A stretch of 64,000 bases of DNA from Pseudomonadota bacterium (GCA_016705325.1 JADIYJ010000027.1:62001-126000), one strand, 5' to 3'. Shown: positions 42,220 to 51,962, counted from the stretch's first letter. Numbers and translations: made by a program. Notes: generated from the sequence alone by a model not told the origin.

Positions 42220-44418
42220 ATGTTCGAGTCCAGGAACAGGCCGTTCGCGCCGGCGCTCGCAGCTATGTTGACAGGCATCGCGCTGGCCGGATGCCATGCG
42301 TCGAGTGAGGGACCGGAGTCGCCGCCGCCGCCCGTGGAGGAGGCCTTCGCGAAGTTCGACATCAACCTTGCGGCGTCGGTCCTCGACGTGCCTTACCCTT
42401 ACGACCTGTACTTCGCGATCCCGGGCGCTCCGGTGGACGGCACGCTCAACCTGCCGACCGTGCCGTGGCGCGGCGCTGCAATGCAGACGGCGCTGAACTC
42501 GCAGGACGGCTGGTCCACGACCGCGTCGCTGACGACGGGCTTCTCGCTGCCGCTCGATCCGGCGTCTGTCAGCGCCGGCTCCGTGAAGATCGTGAAGCTG
42601 TGGCTGGACCCAACTACCAAAGCGCCCGCGACCAACCCGGCCTTCCTGCCGACGGGCGCCACCAGCCCGGTCGCTGGCGTGCTCACCTACGGCACCGACT
42701 TCACCGCCGACATTTCGCCGGACTACGACAGCGGCGGCACGTTCCTGCGGATCACGCCGCTCAAGCCACTCGCCTTCAGCACCGGCCCGGCGGTGAACGA
42801 CAGCGGTCCCAACATCGGTAAGGTCCTGAACGTCGGCTACCTCGTGGTGCTCACCGACGGCATCAAAGCCACGAACGGCACCAGCATGGGCGCAAGCACG
42901 CTGTACGCGTCGTTCAAGTCGGCGCCCGCCGATTGCAGCACGATCACGGATGCGACGCTCCGGCGGGTCTGCCAGCTCACCAAGGCGCACCTCGGCATCG
43001 CGCAGGCGGCCACGGCCACGAGCCCGGCGTCGGTGATCCTCACCTGGAGCTTCTCCACGCAGTCGATCGACGACGTGCTCGACGTGATCTCAAAAATAAC
43101 GACACCGCAGCAGACACTGATCGTGCCGACCGGCCTGACGACCGCCGCGATTGGTGCCGCCGGCAAGGCGAGCATCTACGTCGGCTCCACGAGGTTGCCG
43201 TATTACCTGACGCCTCCGGCCAGCCCGACGGACAGCGCCGCGGTGCTCACCCGATTCTGGACCGCGGCCGGCCCGTCTGCGGTACCGGGGATCGATGCGT
43301 CCAGCCGCAACCTGACCATGTTCAATCCGGTGCCCGCCAAGGTTGCTGACGTCACGGTGCCGATCGTGGTGTCGATCCCGAACGGCGCGTCGGCCTGCCC
43401 GGGCAAGCCCGCCGCAGGCTGGCCGGTGGCCATCGTGCAGCACGGCATCACGGGCAACCGCGCCCAGGCGCTCACCATGGCCGATGCCTACGCGGATGCC
43501 TGCTTCATCGTGGTTGCGATGGACCTCCCGTTGCACGGCATCGTGCAGGGCGACCCCACGTTCGGGGCGCTGTACTGCTCGCCGGCGCTGCCGCAGTGCA
43601 TCGGCGCGACGGAGCGCACCTTCAACGTCGATCTCGTGAACAACGCGACGGGAGCAGCCCCTGGCGATGGCAAGGTCGACGCCTCCGGCACGCACATGAT
43701 CAACCTGGCGAGCCCGGCCACGGGGCGGGACAATCTGCGCCAGGCTGAGGCCGACCTCATCCAGCTCTCGAAGTCGATCCCAGGCCTTGCGATCGCCCCT
43801 GGCACCCCGGCCCCGGCCGGCCCGGTGGGCGTGGATCCGACCCGCATCAGCTTCACCGGCCTGTCGCTCGGCGCCATCGTCGGTGGCTCGCACACCCACT
43901 TCGTCAACGACCTTCGCACCGTCACGCTGGCCGTTCCCGGCGGCGTGATCACCAAGCTACTGCTCGACTCGCAGACCTTCGGCCCGCGCATCAAGGCGGG
44001 TGTCACGGGGCAGCTTGTGGAAAACTCATACAACTACAACCTGTTTTTCCGCGACTTCCAGTCGGTGGTCGATTCGGGTGACCCGATCAACCACATCAAG
44101 GACGCAGTGAGCATGCACCCGGTCCACCTGATCAAGGTGCTGAACGACACAGTCGTGCCGAACAGCTCCACCGACCGGCTGATCACGCAGGGCCCGCTCA
44201 CCAAGCTCAAGACCATCGGCCCGAATGCGGTCGGCCCGGGCAACGGCGGCTACACGTTCTTCTCGAAGGGCTCGCACGGCTCGCTGTTCGACCCCGGCCC
44301 AAGCCTCGCGGCAACGGTCGAGATGCAGCGCCAGACCGTGCTGTTCGGCGCCTCCGCCGTGCAGCCGGGCGGTCCGTTCGTGGTCCTCACGGACCCGACG
44401 GTGCTCGACCTGAACTGA
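42220..44418 (+). CDS. Extracellular lipase-like lipoprotein (Pla-1/cef, VolA-like family)
   Basis: 732 residues with a lipoprotein signal (ALAAMLTGIALAGCHA). The N-terminal 350 residues are beta-rich (YPYDLYFAIPGAPVDGTLNL, LKPLAFSTGPAVNDSG). The C-terminal half is an alpha/beta hydrolase: VAIVQHGITGNRAQ (oxyanion), nucleophile elbow FTGLSLGAIVGG, VLNDTVVPNSSTDRL with the Asp, and FSKGSHGSLFDP with the His. This order matches VolA/Pla-1/cef surface lipases that release fatty acids from lysophospholipids. Ends in a strong terminator into which an ISL3 element has inserted. Confidence 0.85.
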   Translation: MFESRNRPFAPALAAMLTGIALAGCHASSEGPESPPPPVEEAFAKFDINLAASVLDVPYPYDLYFAIPGAPVDGTLNLPTVPWRGAAMQTALNSQDGWSTTASLTTGFSLPLDPASVSAGSVKIVKLWLDPTTKAPATNPAFLPTGATSPVAGVLTYGTDFTADISPDYDSGGTFLRITPLKPLAFSTGPAVNDSGPNIGKVLNVGYLVVLTDGIKATNGTSMGASTLYASFKSAPADCSTITDATLRRVCQLTKAHLGIAQAATATSPASVILTWSFSTQSIDDVLDVISKITTPQQTLIVPTGLTTAAIGAAGKASIYVGSTRLPYYLTPPASPTDSAAVLTRFWTAAGPSAVPGIDASSRNLTMFNPVPAKVADVTVPIVVSIPNGASACPGKPAAGWPVAIVQHGITGNRAQALTMADAYADACFIVVAMDLPLHGIVQGDPTFGALYCSPALPQCIGATERTFNVDLVNNATGAAPGDGKVDASGTHMINLASPATGRDNLRQAEADLIQLSKSIPGLAIAPGTPAPAGPVGVDPTRISFTGLSLGAIVGGSHTHFVNDLRTVTLAVPGGVITKLLLDSQTFGPRIKAGVTGQLVENSYNYNLFFRDFQSVVDSGDPINHIKDAVSMHPVHLIKVLNDTVVPNSSTDRLITQGPLTKLKTIGPNAVGPGNGGYTFFSKGSHGSLFDPGPSLAATVEMQRQTVLFGASAVQPGGPFVVLTDPTVLDLN

Positions 44419-44442
44419 CGCGCCAGTCTCACCGAGCAAGAC

Positions 44443-44473
44443 GAAGGGCGGGAGCGATCCCGCCCTTCTTTTT
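44443..44473 (+). terminator. Rho-independent terminator of the lipase gene
   Basis: Perfect 10-bp stem GAAGGGCGGG/CCCGCCCTTC with loop AGCGAT and a following T-run. The ISL3 element inserted immediately after the T-run, and its target duplication TTCTTTTT includes the terminator tail. Confidence 0.88.
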
Positions 44474-44502
44474 GGCTGGTCGGCGGAATCTGTGGGTGAT
44501 TC

Positions 44503-44955
44503 TCAACCCTTTTTGATTGTCGCGGACCGCAGGAAGGCATTGAGCTTGCGTCCGGTGCTGTCGACGCTGCGCTGATCCTCCTCGGTCAATGGCGGGTAGA
44601 TGAGTGGCGCACCTTCATCGTCGTCGAGCAGTTCGAGGAGCGTGTCACGGAGCGGGCGTTTGCGCAGCGCCGGCGCTTCGTGGAGGCGGCGAATGAGGTC
44701 GCCGCCGAGCATCCAGAGATTGTCGCGGTGACGACGCAGCGTCTTACGAGCCAGCCCGCTGTGCACGCGCAGGTGCTCGAGGAAGGGCGCAAACAGCTCG
44801 AGCAGGGCTTGTCCGGGGATGAGGTCGCGCTCCTCGATGCGCCAGCGCTGCGGCCACTCGGGCAGGTCTGGGCAGTAGGCTTGCAGCGTCGCATACGGCA
44901 CCTGCATAGGTGTCGTTCGACGTTCCGCCTTGGCCTGAGGACGTACCCTGCCCAT
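44503..44955 (-). CDS. Hypothetical protein carried inside the ISL3 element
   Basis: 150 residues, basic N-terminus (MGRVRPQAKAERR), then a helical protein: YCPDLPEWPQRWRIEERDLI, FLEHLRVHSGLARKTLRRHR, DNLWMLGGDLIRRLHE, LLELLDDDEGAPLIYPPL. The middle part recalls SAM-like core-binding segments of tyrosine recombinases, but there is no catalytic domain. It is intact while the transposase is not. Its ATG overlaps the transposase ATG head to head; a start at residue 17 (MQVPYATLQAY) is also possible. Its stop lies just inside the left terminal repeat, so it belongs to the element. Confidence 0.65.
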   Translation of the reverse strand: MGRVRPQAKAERRTTPMQVPYATLQAYCPDLPEWPQRWRIEERDLIPGQALLELFAPFLEHLRVHSGLARKTLRRHRDNLWMLGGDLIRRLHEAPALRKRPLRDTLLELLDDDEGAPLIYPPLTEEDQRSVDSTGRKLNAFLRSATIKKG

Positions 44956-46201
44956 GCTGCTGACTCGCCTGTTGAATGCCTGCCATCACTTCCCCGGCTT
45001 CGTCTACGAAGCGGCGCACCTGCGCCAAGCCAGCCAGACTATCGAGATCGAAGTGCGTCCGCGCCGCGGATCGCGTCCGTGCTGCTCGGGCTGCGGCCGG
45101 CGTGGCAGCGGCTACGACCAGTTGCCGGTGCGCCGCTTCGAGTTCATCCCGGTCTGGGGTTTCGCGGTCGTCCTACTCTACGCCATGCGGCGCGTCGACT
45201 GCCGCCACGGTTGCGGGGTCAAGGTCGAGCAGGTGCCGTGGGGGATCGGCAAGCACACGCTCACCAAGGCCTACATGCAGTTCCTGGCGCAGTGGGCGCG
45301 GCGGCTATCCTGGCAGGAGACCGCCCGGTCCTTCCGCACCAGCTGGGAGAAGGTCTATCAGGCCGTGGAGTGGGTCGTCGAATGGGGCTTGGAGCGGCGC
45401 TCCTCGATTCGGTCCGCGCGATCGGCGTCGACGGATCCAGTACGGCCGCGGCCATCAATACCTGACGCTGGTCTACCAGATCGAGGCCGGCATGATCCGC
45501 CTGCTCTGGGTCGGCAAGGATCGCACCCTCGAGAGCTTCCAGAAGTTCTTCACGCTGATCGGCAGCGAGCTGGCCAGGAAGATCGAGTTCGTCTGCTCCG
45601 ACATGTGGAAGCCCTACCTCGACCTGATCGCCCAGCACTGCACCAACGCCCTCAACATCCTCGACCGCTTCCACGTCGTGGCCAAGATGAACAAGGCCAT
45701 CGACGAGGTGCGCGCCAGCGAGGCCAAGCGCATGGCCTACGATGGCTACGCCCCGCTCCTGAAGCGAACCCGCTGGTGCCTGCTCAAGCGTCGCGAGAAT
45801 CTCACCGACACCCAGCGACTGCGCCTGCGCGACCTGCTGCGTTACAACCTCAAGAGCGTCCGTGCCTACCTGCTCAGGAGGACTTCCAGCAGTTCAGGGA
45901 GTACGACTCACCGACCTGGGCCGGCAAGTTCCTCGACCAGTGGTGCACCCAGGTCATGCGCTCACGCATCGAGCCGATGAAGAAATTTGCCCGCACCATG
46001 CGCGGCCACCGCGAGCTCCTGCTCAACTACTTCCGTGCCCGAAAGCAGTTCTCCAGCGGCGTCATCGAGGGGCTCAACAACAAAGCCAAAGTCACCATGA
46101 GAAAAGCCTATGGCTTCCGGACCTTCCGAGCGACCGAAGTCGCGCTCTATCATGTACTTGGCAGGCTACCCGAGCCGCCGCTCACCCATAAATTCTGCTG
46201 A
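44954..46201 (+). pseudogene. ISL3-family transposase, two frameshifts
   Basis: Zinc-binding N-terminus (SRPCCSGCGRRGSGYDQLPV, CRHGCGVKVEQVPWG) and helix-turn-helix (LSWQETARSFRTSWEKVYQA) in frame one. After about 45,420 the DDE core continues in another frame (YLTLVYQIEAGMIRLLWVGK, FVCSDMWKPYLDLIAQHC, ILDRFHVVAKMNKAIDEVRA). After about 45,885 it returns to frame one (EPMKKFARTMRGHRELLLNY, SGVIEGLNNKAKVTMRKAYG). Fixing two short indels would restore a roughly 415-residue transposase. Confidence 0.87.
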
Positions 46202-46265
46202 CGAACCTTCTTTTTGGGGTCCGCTACAATCGCGGCTCCCGATGCCTCGATGACGACGCAACACC

Positions 46266-47311
<1,046 letters not shown>

Positions 47312-47315
<4 letters not shown>

Positions 47316-48019
47316 TTCGTTTCGATCACGTTTCCAAGCGTTACCCGAACGGGCGCGAGGCGGTCAGTGACCTCTCGCTGGAAATCGCGCGTGGCGAGAT
47401 GGTGTTTCTCACGGGTCACTCGGGCGCGGGCAAGAGCACCCTGCTCAAGCTGATCGCGCTGATCGAGCGGCCGAGCAAGGGCACGCTGGTCGTGAACGGA
47501 CAGAACACGTCGGCCCTGCCTCGCTCGAAGATTCCGGCGTTCCGCCGCCAGATCGGCGTCGTGTTCCAGGACCACAAGCTGCTGATGGACCGGCCGGTCT
47601 ATGACAACGTCGGTCTGCCGCTGGTCATCGCCGGCGTGCCGGAGAAGGAAATCCAGAAGCGGGTGCGTGCCGCGCTCGACCAGGTGGGACTGCTGGGTCG
47701 CGAACGCACGCGCCCGATCGAACTCTCTACCGGCGAGCAGCAGCGCGTCGGCATTGCGCGCGCGATCATCGGCAAACCGGCGCTGTTGATCGCCGACGAG
47801 CCCACCGGCAACCTCGACCCCGATCTCGCGATCGAGGTCATGAACATCTTCAGGCGCTTCAACGAAGTCGGCGTCACCGTGCTGATCGCCAGCCACGACA
47901 TCCACCTGATCGAGCGCTTCGGCGTGCGACGCGTGATCCTGGCGCAAGGCCGCACGGTCGATTCGTGGGACGCCCATCCCGATGCAGCCTTACCCGAGAT
48001 CCGGGCGGATCGACCATGA
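47312..48019 (+). CDS. ftsE: Cell division ATP-binding protein FtsE
   Basis: 235 residues. Opens MIRFDHVSKRYPNGREAVSD; Walker A TGHSGAGKSTLLKLIALI, Q-loop GVVFQDHKLLMDRPV, signature ELSTGEQQRVGIARAI, Walker B ALLIADEPTGNLDP. FtsE with FtsX forms the divisome complex that activates amidases through EnvC-type proteins. Overlaps ftsX by 4 bp. Confidence 0.96.
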
Positions 48020-48930
48020 ACCAGTGGTCCGAACGGCACGTGCAGACGCTGGTGGGCTCGCTGGGACGGCTCTGGCAGCAGCCCTTCGCGACGATGCTGA
48101 CGATCGTTGTCATCGGCATTGCGCTCGCGCTGCCGGCCTGCCTGCACGTGCTGGTGCAGAACGTGCGTGTCGCGAGCGGCGGCTGGAACAGCGCGCTGGA
48201 TATCTCCGTCTACATGAAGCCGAACGCGACGCTGGACCAGGCGAAGCGCGCGGCCGAGCGCATCCGCCAGCGCCGCGACGTCGACGAGGTCACGCTGATC
48301 GAGGCCGATGCCGCGCTCGCGGAATTCCGTCGTAACTCGGGTTTCGGCGCCGCGCTGGATGCCCTCAAGAACAATCCGCTGCCGCACGCGCTCGTGGTGC
48401 GGCCGGACGCCGAGTACCGCGAGGCAGGTCGCGTGCAGGAGCTCTCAAACGAGCTCAAGAAGGTCGACGGCGTCGATATCGTGCAGCTCGACACGGAGTG
48501 GGTCAGCCGCTTCAACGCGATCCTCGACGTGATCCGCCGCGGAGTGTTCCTGGCGGCCGGCCTGTTCGCGCTCGGCATCCTGGTCATCATCGGCAACACC
48601 ATCCGCCTCGACATCGAGAACCGGCGCGACGAAATCGAAGTCACGAAGCTGGTGGGCGGCAGTGACGCCTTCGTGCGTCGGCCTTTCCTCTACAACGGCG
48701 TCTGGTACGGGCTGGCTGGTGGCCTCATTGCGGGCCTCATCGTCGCCACCGTCGTCGCGGTGCTGGGCGCGCCGGTGCAGCGCATCGCTGGCCTGTACGG
48801 CAGCCAGTTCGAGCTGCAGGGCGTCGGCGTCATCGGCTGGGTCGCGCTGCTGTTCGGCGGCGCGCTGCTCGGCTGGCTCGGTTCGTTCATCGTGGCCACG
48901 CGCGAGTTGCGTGAGATTGAGCCGAAGTGA
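48016..48930 (+). CDS. ftsX: Cell division protein FtsX
   Basis: 304 residues from ATG 48016, which overlaps the ftsE stop. Membrane segments: TMLTIVVIGIALALPACLHV, a periplasmic loop of about 130 residues (WNSALDISVYMKPNATLDQA), then FLAAGLFALGILVIIGNTIR, and two more near the C-terminus (LAGGLIAGLIVATVVAVLGA and ALLFGGALLGWLGSFIVATR). Gammaproteobacterial FtsX length. Followed at once by a purine-rich inverted repeat. Confidence 0.95.
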   Translation: MNQWSERHVQTLVGSLGRLWQQPFATMLTIVVIGIALALPACLHVLVQNVRVASGGWNSALDISVYMKPNATLDQAKRAAERIRQRRDVDEVTLIEADAALAEFRRNSGFGAALDALKNNPLPHALVVRPDAEYREAGRVQELSNELKKVDGVDIVQLDTEWVSRFNAILDVIRRGVFLAAGLFALGILVIIGNTIRLDIENRRDEIEVTKLVGGSDAFVRRPFLYNGVWYGLAGGLIAGLIVATVVAVLGAPVQRIAGLYGSQFELQGVGVIGWVALLFGGALLGWLGSFIVATRELREIEPK

Positions 48931-48934
48931 GAGA

Positions 48935-49086
48935 GGGGAGGAAGGACAGGAAGGACAGGAAGGACCGGAAGTTCAGAAAAGGCAAGAAGGTCCCCGACCT
49001 TCCGGTCCTTCCTGTCCTTCCTGTCCTTCCTGTCCTTCCTGTCCTTCCTGTCCTTCCTGTCCTTCCTGTCCTTCCGGCCTCCCCCC
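48935..49086. repeat. Large inverted repeat of 9-bp units downstream of ftsX
   Basis: Arm 1 (48939-48971) is AGGAAGGAC-type 9-mers; arm 2 (48999-49031) is its exact 33-bp complement, and continues as tandem TCCTTCCTG 9-mers to about 49,072. The loop contains a smaller 7-bp hairpin (GAAGGTC/GACCTTC). It starts four bases after the ftsX stop and separates ftsYEX from rpoH. Same family as the repeats at 31.2 and 36.6 kb. Confidence 0.87.
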
Positions 49087-49152
49087 CCTACTTCATTGTT
49101 TTAACTGAACTTTCCGCCGCCGCAGCTCGGTTATGAGGAACTTCCCCGGTAT

Positions 49153-49179
49153 TTAGCACTCCAATCCGCAGACTGCTAA
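49153..49179. promoter_or_regulatory. CIRCE-like HrcA operator upstream of rpoH
   Basis: TTAGCACTC-N9-GACTGCTAA. The CIRCE consensus is TTAGCACTC-N9-GAGTGCTAA, so 17 of 18 arm positions match with the exact 9-base spacing. It ends 39 bp before the rpoH ATG. CIRCE is the binding site of the HrcA repressor of chaperone genes, so rpoH may itself be under HrcA control. Confidence 0.85.
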
Positions 49180-49218
49180 TATTGGTTACGCACCGGTACT
49201 GAGAGGTACTTCGAACCG

Positions 49219-50097
49219 ATGACCACGGCCACCGCCCTCGTTCCCCGCACGCCCGCTGAGCTGGCCCTCGCCGGCCCGCTTGGCAGTTTCGATGCGTACG
49301 CCGACACCGTCAGCCGCATCCCGGTCCTAAGCCGCGAGGACGAGCAGGTGCTTGCCGTCCGCTTCCACCGCGATGGGGACCTCGACGCGGCGCGGCAGCT
49401 CGTGCTGTCGCACCTGCGGTTCGTGCTGCACATCGCACGCGGCTATGCCGGCTACGGCCTGCCGCTGGGCGACCTCGTGCAGGAAGGCAACGTCGGCCTC
49501 ATGAAGGCGGTGAAGCGCTTCGACCCCGCGGTCGGCGTGCGCCTGGTCTCGTTTGCGGTGCATTGGATTCGTGCCGAGATTCACGAGTACGTGCTGCGCA
49601 ACTGGCGCCTGGTCAAGGTCGCCACGACCAAGGCGCAGCGCAAATTGTTCTTCAACCTGCGCAAGCACAAGAAGAACCTGGGGTGGCTGTCGGCCGCGGA
49701 GACCACCGCCGTTGCGCGCGACCTGGGCGTAACCGAGCACGACGTGACCGAGATGGAGCGACGCCTGTCGTCACGCGACGTCTCGTACGACCCGACGCCG
49801 GACGCGGACGATGAAGACTCATCGTCGTACTCCCCATCAGCTTATCTACCAGCGCCCGACTCCGACCCGGCCGTGGCAATCGAGAACGCCGAATGGGACG
49901 ACGACGTCGGTGAGCGTGTCTCGCAGGCGATGACACAGCTCGACGAGCGCAGCCGGGCCATCCTGCGCGCGCGCTGGATGGAAGAGCCCAAGGCGACGCT
50001 GCACGACCTCGCGGACAAGTACGGCGTGTCGGCCGAGCGCATTCGCCAGATCGAGGCCAATGCGCTGAAAAAGCTGCAGAAGCTCGTCGTCGCCTGA
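49219..50097 (+). CDS. rpoH: RNA polymerase heat-shock sigma factor RpoH (sigma-32)
   Basis: 292 residues. Region 2: LVLSHLRFVLHIARGYAGYG, GDLVQEGNVGLMKAVKRFDP, FAVHWIRAEIHEYVLRNW; the RpoH box QRKLFFNLRKHKK that distinguishes sigma-32 from other sigma-70 proteins; region 4 HTH TLHDLADKYGVSAERIRQIE. Directs transcription of chaperone and protease genes. It lies in the classic position after ftsX, but behind a long inverted repeat and its own CIRCE-like operator. Confidence 0.95.
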   Translation: MTTATALVPRTPAELALAGPLGSFDAYADTVSRIPVLSREDEQVLAVRFHRDGDLDAARQLVLSHLRFVLHIARGYAGYGLPLGDLVQEGNVGLMKAVKRFDPAVGVRLVSFAVHWIRAEIHEYVLRNWRLVKVATTKAQRKLFFNLRKHKKNLGWLSAAETTAVARDLGVTEHDVTEMERRLSSRDVSYDPTPDADDEDSSSYSPSAYLPAPDSDPAVAIENAEWDDDVGERVSQAMTQLDERSRAILRARWMEEPKATLHDLADKYGVSAERIRQIEANALKKLQKLVVA

Positions 50098-50526
50098 CGG
50101 CGAGGCCTGTCCGACTTCTTGTGTGTTGAGCTATGCCGTGCCCGCGAGGGCGCGGATTTAGAGGATTCCACTGCCGATGAGGGGTCCGCCGAAGTCACCT
50201 TCACCTGCGCCTGTGCCAGACCGATGGGGCGGAGCGCCAGAACGATCACTGACAGCATCGTCCAGACAAGATACTTCCATGCATTCATCTCAGTCTCCAT
50301 GGCGCCGATCAGGTGCACCTTCCTGCGCATGTCGGTCACGACGTCCAATAGGGAACGAACGCGCAGACCATTTAGGGTCCGTTCGGTCCCGTTCCATTGG
50401 TCAGTACTGTCTCGCGATGTCAGGCATCGCACTGAGGGCTGGTTTGACGTGGGGAACCGTGTCCGGTGTGCCTGAGTCTGGATGGACGCCGGCCACCACC
50501 AGTTCGCGTCGGACGGGGCCGACGCA
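50098..50526. other. Gap after rpoH without intact gene
   Basis: About 430 bp. Apart from the remnant at 50,160-50,288 I see only short frames without conserved motifs and no clear terminator. Confidence 0.4.
50160..50288 (-). pseudogene. Truncated exported protein remnant
   Basis: ATG 50288 begins a signal peptide (KYLVWTMLSVIVLALRP, IGLAQA) followed by QVKVTSADPSSAVESS, resembling the start of small secreted proteins with a repeated beta domain (QVKVTSADPSSAEQGT-like). After about 40 codons the family sequence stops and the frame runs into unrelated DNA. Low certainty. Confidence 0.35.
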
Positions 50527-50840
50527 TCAAGCTGTCCGGCGGCGAAAGTCTATCGAGGAGCAGACCAGCAAGACAACGTGCGCCTTGAGTCGCTTATTCG
50601 GTTGAGAATCTCGAAGCGCCGGGTGTATGAGTTGCCTGGGTGAGCGGCGCAGCAGCCGGACGATCAGGCTCAGCACGAGGCTCAACACGATTAGGGTGGT
50701 GAAGCGCGCGAAAAACGTGAATCCGGCCGGTCAGCACGTAAGTCGCCGGGCAAGTGCCCGAACGGCAACTTGCTCAGCCACGGCCACAGCAGGCCGATGG
50801 CGGTGAGCAACAGTCCGAACGAAATGAGCAGGCGTTGCAT
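50527..50840 (-). CDS. DUF2905-like small membrane protein, frameshifted
   Basis: From ATG 50840: MQRLLISFGLLLTAIGLLWP then WLSKLPFGHLPGDL, the DUF2905 start with its first membrane helix. After GDLRADRP the frame slips by one base; in the corrected frame the second helix FTFFARFTTLIVLSLVLSLI follows with RLLRRSPRQ. The family is about 65-70 residues, so the extra codons to the stop at 50527 probably reflect a lost native stop. Function unknown. Confidence 0.6.
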
Positions 50841-50899
50841 GGCGCCATGGTAAACGAGGAACATCGGATCCAGAGGCGGCGATCGCGCCGATCCGGTCG

Positions 50900-51319
50900 T
50901 CAGTGGCGAGGGCTGGGGGCAGGCCAGACGTGAAGGTTGATGTGTCGGGCCGCCTGGCGGAAGTCACGGTCGGTCGTGAGCATCTGGAGGTCGTGCCGCG
51001 TGCAGAGCTGCGCGAACAGTGCGTCGATGGTCCCGAGCTGCAGGCCCTTGCGCCGGCAGGTATTGCGCAACTCCGCTGCTTCGACGTGATCGCGGCGGTC
51101 CGGCACGATCAGCGGCATCGCCGCGAAGCGTTCGATGATCTGCTTGCGGGCCCGCGGGCCCGCAAAACCCTGCAGTAGTTCCTGCAGCACGAGCCCGGTC
51201 GTCACCAGGCTTTCTCCGCTGCGCAGTGCGGCCGTGAGGGCAACGACTTCCGGGGCGTCGGCGGGCGCATCTCGTCGTAGCGCCAGCGACCAGACACTGG
51301 TGTCGACGAATAGCGTCAT
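50900..51319 (-). CDS. vapC: VapC-type PIN-domain ribonuclease toxin
   Basis: 139 residues. PIN acidic residues: VDTSVWSLALRRD (Asp), LVLQELLQGFAG (Glu), GTIDALFAQLC (Asp) and LTTDRDFRQAARH (Asp). These bind Mg for endoribonuclease activity, usually against tRNA. Its start overlaps the vapB stop by 4 bp; antitoxin-first order as in all VapBC operons. Confidence 0.93.
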   Translation of the reverse strand: MTLFVDTSVWSLALRRDAPADAPEVVALTAALRSGESLVTTGLVLQELLQGFAGPRARKQIIERFAAMPLIVPDRRDHVEAAELRNTCRRKGLQLGTIDALFAQLCTRHDLQMLTTDRDFRQAARHINLHVWPAPSPRH

Positions 51320-51516
51320 CGGCGAGAACGCTCAGTCTTGTAGTCGTAGCTCGCGTCCCATTCGAGCTTGCCCATCAGATCGAGCAGACGCGTCTGGCGG
51401 CGGCGGGCGACAAATTCCTCAAGCGCCTTGGTCACCGCAGCGCGCTTAGTCTTCTCGCCGCTGACTTCGAGCGCCTCTTCGATGAGTTTCGGATCGATCG
51501 ACAGATTGGTCGCCAT
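51316..51516 (-). CDS. vapB: VapB-type antitoxin
   Basis: 66 residues from ATG 51516. MATNLSIDPKLIEEALEVSG and TKRAAVTKALEEFVARRRQT form the ribbon-helix-helix-like VapB domain of PF09957; the tail (LDLMGKLEWDASYDYKTERS) is the toxin-binding segment with typical acidic/aromatic residues. An in-frame extension to 51546 exists but overlaps the operator and lacks family residues. Confidence 0.9.
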   Translation of the reverse strand: MATNLSIDPKLIEEALEVSGEKTKRAAVTKALEEFVARRRQTRLLDLMGKLEWDASYDYKTERSRR

Positions 51517-51545
51517 GTGTGATACCTCACACACACTATCACACA
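51516..51545. promoter_or_regulatory. Candidate VapB operator
   Basis: Inverted repeat TGTGTGAT-N14-ATCACACA directly before and overlapping the vapB start codon, with TCACACACAC between the arms. Position and symmetry fit autoregulation by the VapBC complex. Confidence 0.55.
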
Positions 51546-51962
51546 ACCCAGGTCATGCGGCAAATGTACCTGAACATGCCGTGGACGGAAGGGGCCGGGC
51601 GGCCAGCGTACTCAGGGTGGGAGCATCAGCGGCGGAATGCCGCTCAGTAGCCCGCTGAACCTGTCGGTCACGACGGACGCAACAGCCCTGACGCCCGAGC
51701 AAGGCGACTTGTCTCACTGCACTGAATCACTTTTCCAAGTATGCAGTTGTCGCGCCGCGAGACACGGACGTCGACGGGATTTTTGATTCATTTGCCGGCC
51801 AAGCGGACGCGTGCAAGATGCGGGACCAGACTGCCGGCAGCAGCATTCTGCAATTTGCGTTCTTCGCTAACGTCGAAGTACTGGGACCCCGGCTCCGCGC
51901 CGGGGTCCTGTATTCGCAGGCTGGTTCGGATCTTCATGACACACGCCCGCGTGTCATGCCGT
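51546..51962. other. Gap between vapBC and the phasin-like gene
   Basis: About 415 bp with no recognised gene. Part of it (51788-51962) reads open as an out-of-frame tail of the phasin-like gene. A GC-rich dyad CCCCGGCTCCGCGCCGGGG near 51887-51905 could be a terminator. Confidence 0.45.

Larger units (their letters stand above)
44474..46207 (+). mobile_element. ISL3-family insertion sequence with a divergent accessory gene
   Basis: 1,734 bp bounded by 26-bp imperfect inverted repeats (left GGCTGGTCGGCGGAATCTGT..., right inverted GGTTCGTCAGCAGAATTTAT..., 19 of 26 identical) and flanked by the 8-bp direct repeat TTCTTTTT (44466-44473 and 46208-46215), the ISL3 duplication length. It holds a frameshifted ISL3 transposase and a divergent 150-codon gene. 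It sits 58 bp before ftsY. Confidence 0.92.

Noticed and set aside
50119..50605. Genes on the + strand after rpoH
   Set aside because: Frames have no family sequence and mixed codon use; the minus strand shows a signal-peptide remnant instead.
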